From an uncultured Ectothiorhodospiraceae bacterium (lineage in GTDB: Bacteria; Pseudomonadota; Gammaproteobacteria; UBA6429; Thiohalophilaceae), in contig CAMYMU010000031.1 in the NCBI GenBank assembly GCA_947259575.1, positions 1 through 57,127 of the forward strand: a DNA stretch of 57,127 nt. The letters run 5' to 3'. A model generated the notes under the pieces. The model worked only from the letters and a program-made list of their open reading frames with translations. It did no database searches and had not been told where the DNA came from. Shown here one piece after another: positions 51,641 to 57,127 of the stretch. The position numbers were made by a program, and so were the translations under genes. Positions within the stretch are counted from its first letter, which is position 1. Each line of letters begins with the position of its first letter.

Positions 51641-53998
51641 ATGGGTGAACGTCTCGAGCAATGGATTTTGCGTTATGCCAACTGGGTCATACGCTATCGC
51701 TGGTGGGTCATCGTACTGACCATGCTGGCCGTCATTGGCGCCGCCAGTGGGGGGCAATATCTAGGGTTTTCAAACAATTATCGTGTTTTCTTCAGTCAGG
51801 AAAACCCTGAGTTACAAGCCTTTGATCGCTTCCAGAGCACATATACCAAAAACGACAACATTCTCTTTGTTCTACAGCCTTCTGACGGAAAGGTATTTAG
51901 CCCTCAAATGGCCGAAGCCATCGAAAACCTTACGGCAGAGGCCTGGAAAATCCCCTATGCCATCCGCGTTGACTCTATAACTAATTTTCAGCACAGCTGG
52001 GCGAACGGAGATGAGCTGACTGTGGAGGATTTAGTAAGTGAAGGCGGCTCTCTAAGTGAAGCAGAATTGGCTCAGAAGCAGGTAATTGCCCTGGCTGAGC
52101 CTTTATTACGCAGCAGCCTGATCTCTACCACCGCTGCGACTACAGGTATCAATGTCACGGTTCAGTACCCAGAGATCGATAATATGAAAGAAGTGCCTGA
52201 GGCAGTTAACTATGCCCGGCAACTTCGAGAGCAACTCCAGGCGCAGAATCCCGATCTCAAGATTGCGCTGACAGGTTTGTCGATGCTGAACAACGCCTTT
52301 GCCGAATCGGGGCAGACTGATGCACAGACCCTGGTGCCATTAATGTACCTGGTGTTGATCGTTATGCTGACGATTGGCTTGCGCAGTATTAGTGGCACGA
52401 TCGTCACCGTAGTGGTGATTGGTGTGTCGACGGCTACAGCGATGGGACTTGCCGGTTTCTTTGGGATTAAGCTCACACCCGTATCGGTGACAGCGCCAAC
52501 CGTAATCATGACCCTGGCGATTGCTGATAGCGTACACGTATTGGTTAGTATGTTCAGTTCCATGCGTGAAGGGCATGATAAGTTAAGTGCCTTAAAAGAA
52601 AGCTTACGGATTAATTTCACCCCCGTGAGTGTAACCAGTTTAACCACAATCGTCGGTTTTTTGAGTTTGAATTTTTCCGATGCTCCTCCTTTTTGGCACT
52701 TAGGTAATATTACCGCCATGGGGATTGCCGCGGCATGGGTATTCTCACTAATGTTGTTACCTGCGCTTGTGAGTGTGTTACCGATGAAGCGTCAGCAAAA
52801 AACGAATCGTACTGGTCTGATCGAACGGCAGTTAATGCGTCTGGCTGAACTTGTTATCGGTCAACGTAAAAAGGTTATGGTGATAACCACTATTGTATTT
52901 GTTGGGTTAATCGCATTATTACCGTCACTGCAACTCAACGATCAGTTTGTCCGTTACTTTGATCATCGTGTTGAGTTTCGCAATGATACAGATTTTACTG
53001 TAAAAAACTTGAATGGTATTTATGTTGTTGAATATTCGGTGCCTGCAAATGACAAAGGTGGTATCAGTGAACCAGAGTATTTGGCGCATCTCTCCGATTT
53101 CACAAACTGGTTGCGTAATCAAGATGAAGTAACGCATGTATACAGTTACAGCGATATTATAAAGCGCTTGAATAAAAACATGCATGCTGATGATACAAGC
53201 TGGCATCGTGTTCCTGAACGACGTGATCTGGCTGCACAGTATTTATTATTGTACGAGCTTTCCTTGCCCTTTGGTCTGGACCTGAACGATCGTGTCAATA
53301 TTGATAAGTCTGCGACACGGGTGAGTGTTAGCTTGCAAGAGATCGGTACTAATGAGACACGTGATTTTGTTGATCGCTCACGTAACTGGCTGGCTGCGAA
53401 TGCCCCTGCTTATATGAAAACGACACCGACAGGTGCCAGTGTCATGTTCTCACATATTTCACAGCGGAATATTGAAAGTATGTTACGCGGTAATGCTGTG
53501 GCAATTATATTAATTGCCGTGATCATGATGATCGCATTGCGGTCTATAGGTATGGGTACGCTGAGTTTAATCCCAAATGCATTACCTATATTAGCCACCT
53601 TTGGTTTGTGGGCCTTGTTGGTCGGTGAGGTTGGCATGGCGGCTGCGACGGTTACGGCGACATCATTAGGTATTGTGGTCGATGATAGTGTGCATTTCCT
53701 AAGTAAATATCTTCGTGCACGCAGAGAAAAGGCCCTGGATCAGGCTGACGCCGTACGCTATGCCTTTCGTACTGTTGGTACGGCAATAGTCTTAACTACG
53801 ATTGTATTGGTCATCGGCTTTAGCGTGTTGGCCTCATCTACATTTTTAATTAATTCGCAACTGGGTCTATTAACGGCACTCGCTGTGCTCCTGGCTCTGG
53901 TAGCGGATTTTCTATTACTGCCAACATTATTACTGATTGGATATAAACAGAAACAGGAGGAAGGTTATGAACTACAACAAAGCACACAAACAGCTTAA
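51641..53998 (+). CDS. RND/MMPL-type exporter
   Basis: The 785-residue membrane protein has the RND/MMPL layout: one N-terminal helix, a large periplasmic loop (about 60-215), a block of five or six helices with sterol-sensing-like segments, and then the same arrangement repeated (about 415-785). It contains the MTLAIADSVHVLVSM and SLGIVVDDSVHFLSKYLRAR motifs, whose acidic pair is used for proton coupling. It should move a lipid or hydrophobic molecule with the LolA-like and barrel proteins of the same operon. GGAGGG supports ATG 51641; the preceding open frame covers the operator. Confidence 0.92.
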   Translation: MGERLEQWILRYANWVIRYRWWVIVLTMLAVIGAASGGQYLGFSNNYRVFFSQENPELQAFDRFQSTYTKNDNILFVLQPSDGKVFSPQMAEAIENLTAEAWKIPYAIRVDSITNFQHSWANGDELTVEDLVSEGGSLSEAELAQKQVIALAEPLLRSSLISTTAATTGINVTVQYPEIDNMKEVPEAVNYARQLREQLQAQNPDLKIALTGLSMLNNAFAESGQTDAQTLVPLMYLVLIVMLTIGLRSISGTIVTVVVIGVSTATAMGLAGFFGIKLTPVSVTAPTVIMTLAIADSVHVLVSMFSSMREGHDKLSALKESLRINFTPVSVTSLTTIVGFLSLNFSDAPPFWHLGNITAMGIAAAWVFSLMLLPALVSVLPMKRQQKTNRTGLIERQLMRLAELVIGQRKKVMVITTIVFVGLIALLPSLQLNDQFVRYFDHRVEFRNDTDFTVKNLNGIYVVEYSVPANDKGGISEPEYLAHLSDFTNWLRNQDEVTHVYSYSDIIKRLNKNMHADDTSWHRVPERRDLAAQYLLLYELSLPFGLDLNDRVNIDKSATRVSVSLQEIGTNETRDFVDRSRNWLAANAPAYMKTTPTGASVMFSHISQRNIESMLRGNAVAIILIAVIMMIALRSIGMGTLSLIPNALPILATFGLWALLVGEVGMAAATVTATSLGIVVDDSVHFLSKYLRARREKALDQADAVRYAFRTVGTAIVLTTIVLVIGFSVLASSTFLINSQLGLLTALAVLLALVADFLLLPTLLLIGYKQKQEEGYELQQSTQTA

Positions 53999-54815
53999 AG
54001 GATTGAAACTATCCAATAGTGTGGCAGCCAGGTTTTTCAGCAGTCTGATATGTCTGTTTTTCATTGTGCCACTGGCAATTGCAGAAACTGATTTAGAAAA
54101 AAAAGGTTTCGAAATTGCCGCACGTAGTGATCGCAGTGACCTTGGTTTTGCTGATTCTACCGTGAAGTTAAACATGGTGCTGTATAACGCTGCGGGTGAA
54201 AAGACCCAGCGGACCTTATCCTTGCGCACTCTGGAGAAGGAGAATGAGCAGGTAGGGGATAAGAGCTTAATCATTTTTGATAGTCCTGCGGATATTAATG
54301 GCACGGCCCTGTTATCGCATGCCAAAATATTAGATGCTGATAATCAGTGGTTGTTTTTACCTGCACTTAAACGCACCAAGCGGATCTCTTCGGTTAATAA
54401 GTCTGGTCCTTTTGTAGGTAGTGAGTTTGCCTTCGAGGATTTTACATCACAGGAATTAAACAAGTTTAGTTATCGGTATTTGCGTAGTGAGGCTTGTGGC
54501 GATCTGGTGTGTGATGTGGTTGAGCGTACTCCGCGTTATGAGCACTCTGGTTATACTCGGCAGGTTAGCTGGATAGATCAAAAAGTTTATCAGGTAAGAC
54601 GCGTGGAGTTTTACGATCGACGCGGTGCGAAACTTAAAATCCTAACCCTAGATGATTATCGCCTGTACAACAATAAGTACTGGCGGGCACAAAAAATGAC
54701 AATGAACAATTTAGTCACCAAGAAGCGCACGGTATTAGACTACTCCGATTACCAGTTTACCAATGGCTTCAAGAAACGGGACTTTCAAAAGACAGTATTA
54801 AAGCGTATCCGTTAA
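53967..54815 (+). CDS. LolA-like outer-membrane lipoprotein-sorting protein
   Basis: The 282-residue protein has a signal peptide (ending IAETD) and a LolA_like half-barrel domain, with DKSLIIFDSPADINGTALLSH and QWLFLPALKRTKRI as family markers. It would carry a hydrophobic cargo across the periplasm between the exporter and the outer membrane. AGGAGG supports the ATG at 53967, which overlaps the exporter gene by 32 bases, so translation is coupled. Confidence 0.88.
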   Translation: MNYNKAHKQLKGLKLSNSVAARFFSSLICLFFIVPLAIAETDLEKKGFEIAARSDRSDLGFADSTVKLNMVLYNAAGEKTQRTLSLRTLEKENEQVGDKSLIIFDSPADINGTALLSHAKILDADNQWLFLPALKRTKRISSVNKSGPFVGSEFAFEDFTSQELNKFSYRYLRSEACGDLVCDVVERTPRYEHSGYTRQVSWIDQKVYQVRRVEFYDRRGAKLKILTLDDYRLYNNKYWRAQKMTMNNLVTKKRTVLDYSDYQFTNGFKKRDFQKTVLKRIR

Positions 54816-54829
54816 CTGGGAGGCCCTCG

Positions 54830-56002
54830 ATGCGTTGGTTAAGCTTGTTACTTATTCTATTTACATCGGCGCTGCATGCTGAGACCAACGTGTCGGGTTC
54901 GGTTTCGACACAATTACGATATTTTCACCAGGACCCACAGTGGCCTGGACAATTTTCTGGTCGACAAGCCTCGGTTGCCATAGAGTCAGAATTTCGCGCC
55001 AAAGTAGGTGAGGGTAAATTTAGCTTTATTCCATTTTATCGTCATGATGAACATGATGATGAACGTTCACACTTTGATATACGCGAGTTGCATTGGCAAA
55101 CACAGTTTGATGACTGGGATGTATTAATAGGTATTAATAGCCTGTTTTGGGGAGTAACTGAGTCGCGCCATTTAGTTGATATCATTAACCAAACTGACTT
55201 TGTTGAGAACCTCGACAATGAGGATAAACTCGGACAGCCGATGATCCAGTTTAGTTGGTTGCAAGACTGGGGCGTGCTTAATTTTGTCGTTTTGCCCGGG
55301 TTCCGTGAACGCACTTTTCCAGCTGTTGAGGGGCGTTTGCGTACGCCACTTCCTGTCGATACGAATAATGCTCAATATGAGTCCGGAGCAGAAGATAGGC
55401 ATATCGATTTTGCACTACGCTTTACACACGTTATCGATGACTGGGACCTTGGTGCCTACTATTTCTATGGGACATCGAGAGAGCCTCGTTTGTTGCTGAA
55501 TAATTCTGGTACAGCTTTAATTCCTTATTATGATCTCATTAACCAGGTTGGGCTTGATCTTCAACTCACCCAGGAAGCATGGCTATGGAAGCTTGAGGCA
55601 ATCGGACGCGAGGGCCAGGGTAAGACCTTTGTTGCCATGGTTGCTGGTTTTGAATATACGTTTTATCAACTTGCCAACAGTAGCACTGATCTTGGTGTTT
55701 TGTTTGAATACTTATATGATGATCGGGATGCGAGTGCGCCACAGACATTTAGCGACGATGATATATTTGCTGGACTTCGACTTGCCTTAAACGATGTTGA
55801 TGATACGAGTGTCTTGACAGGTATGATCCTCGATCGTCACACAGAGGAAAAATTGATTACCTTTGAGGCCGAGACGCGCCTTTCAGAGCATTGGACATTG
55901 GATGCTGAAGCACGTTGGTTTGTTGATATAGATAAAAATGGTTTGTTAAATAGTTTTGCAAGCGACGATTATGTCCAGGTAGAAGTGGCATATCACTTTT
56001 AA
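54830..56002 (+). CDS. Outer-membrane beta-barrel, third gene of the RND operon
   Basis: The 390-residue protein has a signal peptide (MRWLSLLLILFTSALHAE). The mature chain is a beta-barrel rich in aromatic residues and ends in Tyr-His-Phe, a Bam-recognised C-terminus. It resembles the DUF1302-type barrels that accompany LolA-like and MMPL genes. It probably acts as the outer-membrane partner of the exporter. A strong terminator follows. Confidence 0.8.
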   Translation: MRWLSLLLILFTSALHAETNVSGSVSTQLRYFHQDPQWPGQFSGRQASVAIESEFRAKVGEGKFSFIPFYRHDEHDDERSHFDIRELHWQTQFDDWDVLIGINSLFWGVTESRHLVDIINQTDFVENLDNEDKLGQPMIQFSWLQDWGVLNFVVLPGFRERTFPAVEGRLRTPLPVDTNNAQYESGAEDRHIDFALRFTHVIDDWDLGAYYFYGTSREPRLLLNNSGTALIPYYDLINQVGLDLQLTQEAWLWKLEAIGREGQGKTFVAMVAGFEYTFYQLANSSTDLGVLFEYLYDDRDASAPQTFSDDDIFAGLRLALNDVDDTSVLTGMILDRHTEEKLITFEAETRLSEHWTLDAEARWFVDIDKNGLLNSFASDDYVQVEVAYHF

Positions 56003-56027
56003 CAAACATACGAATTACTAAAATAAC

Positions 56028-56062
56028 GAGAGTAACTAGCGTTTCGGCTGCTAGTTACTCTC
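56028..56062 (+). terminator. Rho-independent terminator of the RND operon
   Basis: GAGAGTAACTAGC pairs perfectly over 13 bases with GCTAGTTACTCTC across a nine-base loop, followed by TACTTTTAT. Confidence 0.88.
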
Positions 56063-56097
56063 TACTTTTATAGACTCTGCATAAATCCCATTACTTC

Positions 56098-56676
56098 CTA
56101 TTGCTTACTCCCTAATGTACTTTGATTGTTCTTGGGAAGTTCTTCTGTGAATGCATTCATCTTCATCTCTGGCGGAGTGGCCTTTGGCGACGGTTTAGCA
56201 TCAGTCAGTTGGGCGCTCTGAGTATAAGCAGAGGCGTCAATTGGTTTGACCGCAGCCACCGAATTGAATGCATAGACAGGTTGGGTCGGTGCCTCCGTCC
56301 AGGCGAGGTCAGATTCAGGGCCATAGATGTCAATGTAATAGCCGTTGTTTGAAACCAAGGCTGTAATGACTTCGTTATCTATCGACCATACATAATAGAC
56401 TGCGCCAACAATGAAACCATCGATATAAAAATAGCCGAAATCATCGACCCAGGCATTGGTATAGGTCGTATTACCGAAGTGCAAATAGCCTGAGCCAGTC
56501 TCAAATTCGAAGGCATCATCGGTGGCATCAATCACTAGTGTGCCATTGGCGCTACCTGACCAATAAATATAGTCAGGCTCATAATAGTAATCATCATAAG
56601 GGTCACTAGAGCCACCACCACAGGCAGAGAGCAGTAAAAAGGGTATAACTAACAAAATTACTCTATTAATTCTCAT
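56098..56676 (-). CDS. Lipoprotein of unknown function
   Basis: The 192-residue lipoprotein (lipobox LLSAC, Cys19, then GGGS) has a Tyr/Asp-rich beta region. It contains repeated YIYWSG/YFYIDG-type strands and a Ser/Ala/Thr/Pro tail that is probably disordered. No family recognised. GAGG before the ATG at 56676 supports the start. Confidence 0.7.
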   Translation of the reverse strand: MRINRVILLVIPFLLLSACGGGSSDPYDDYYYEPDYIYWSGSANGTLVIDATDDAFEFETGSGYLHFGNTTYTNAWVDDFGYFYIDGFIVGAVYYVWSIDNEVITALVSNNGYYIDIYGPESDLAWTEAPTQPVYAFNSVAAVKPIDASAYTQSAQLTDAKPSPKATPPEMKMNAFTEELPKNNQSTLGSKQ

Positions 56677-57013
56677 GATAGACCTCGTCAATTATTCATA
56701 TTTTGACAAAGTTTACCTCTGGTTAGATTAACCAAGGATGAACAAAAGTAGAGCCCGAACTCGGGACAATGGGCCTGAGAGTAGGATAGAGCTGGGGTTT
56801 AGTCAGAAAAACAGCTGTTTTAGGTACTGTGAGTAGCGGTGAAGGGCATAGTATTGTGGATACTAAGCTTACCCGCGAGTGTTCCCAGTTTGAGCTACTT
56901 TATAAATTATTTTCAGGTTTAGCCCAGCTTGATTTTAGTCCAGGAGTTGATCATGATTGTGGACTTAGCTTGTTGGGTAATAACATAATTTATATAGGCC
57001 AAAGGAGAAGGTT
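56677..57013. other. Intergenic region
   Basis: I see no gene in this 337-base gap. The sequence TTGATCATGATTG near 56945 is only a partial FNR-like match. An AAGGAGAAGG ribosome site lies directly before the mscS-like start. Confidence 0.4.
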
Positions 57014-57127
57014 ATGGAGACAGATATTGCTGAATATCAAAAATTAATAGAAACATATGCGATTCCCTGGGGTATCAAAATTATTGCTGCGATTGCGATT
57101 TTCGTCATTGGTCGCATGATTGCCAAG
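57014..57127 (+). CDS. Start of an mscS-like small-conductance mechanosensitive channel (partial)
   Basis: Only the first 38 codons are in the window. They give an acidic N-terminus, IETYAIPWGIKIIAA and the start of the first transmembrane helix (IAIFVIGRMIAK). This resembles the N-terminus of MscS-type channels, which begin with a similar short amphipathic stretch and helix. AAGGAG precedes the ATG. The rest of the gene lies beyond the end. Confidence 0.75.
   Translation, partial: METDIAEYQKLIETYAIPWGIKIIAAIAIFVIGRMIAK

Noticed and set aside
1-57127. CRISPR array, tRNA or rRNA genes, integrase or transposase genes
   Set aside because: No regularly spaced direct repeats, no tRNA-like cloverleaf sequence and no recombinase or transposase motif were seen in either strand.

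Overview
The window looks like chromosomal DNA of a gammaproteobacterium. Families typical of that class are present (YheU, YccF, a PilU-like ATPase, a UbiG-like methyltransferase, FbaB-type aldolase, Bcp). There are many Sec-exported proteins, lipoproteins and outer-membrane barrels, and base composition is moderately AT-rich. No tRNA, rRNA, CRISPR array, phage module or intact insertion sequence was seen. The species cannot be named from the sequence alone.

Layout. (1) 1-2.4 kb: the end of a urea/amide ABC transporter operon (urtD tail, urtE) facing a convergent NifA-like sigma54 activator. (2) 2.7-8.2 kb: a tight three-gene operon (12-haem-site cytochrome, TPR lipoprotein, exported protein), divergent from an outer-membrane barrel. 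A perfect FNR/ANR box lies between them, suggesting an anaerobically induced electron-transfer or uptake module. (3) 8.2-12.5 kb: a secreted copper-radical oxidase (galactose/glyoxal oxidase family) preceded by four helically phased GTTAC repeats, then small exported proteins. (4) 12.8-25.4 kb: class I aldolase with its own FNR box, an AhpD-like gene broken by one amber codon, a patatin-like hydrolase, an EamA transporter, an exported methyltransferase, a deiodinase-like redoxin lipoprotein, Bcp, a degenerate receiver plus hemerythrin pair, an orphan TAXI binding protein, and an epimerase/methyltransferase pair behind a 21-bp palindrome. (5) 25.5-36.8 kb: an AraC regulator, a giant repeat lipoprotein, then sigma factor, membrane anti-sigma-like protein, exported TPR-CHAT protease and CsgG-like lipoprotein. 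(6) 36.9-50.9 kb: mostly envelope genes, including a PilU-like ATPase with a long acidic N-terminal extension, an OmpA-family lipoprotein, a decayed lipoprotein gene, and a protein fusing a sugar-phosphate transferase to a ferritin-like diiron domain. (7) 50.9-56 kb: a TetR regulator with twin operators, divergent from an RND/MMPL exporter, LolA-like protein and outer-membrane barrel. The window ends in the start of an mscS-like channel gene.

The most interesting system is at 30.2-36.8 kb. A sigma factor, a one-pass anti-sigma-like protein and a TPR-CHAT cysteine protease with a signal peptide are encoded in that order. The last two genes overlap, and a CsgG-like outer-membrane lipoprotein follows. 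The layout recalls the TPR-CHAT/sigma logic of type III-E CRISPR (Csx29, Csx30, CASP-sigma), but there is no CRISPR and the protease appears to face the periplasm. I propose that the CHAT protease senses an envelope signal and releases the sigma factor by cleaving the anti-sigma protein. This is inference from domains and gene order only.
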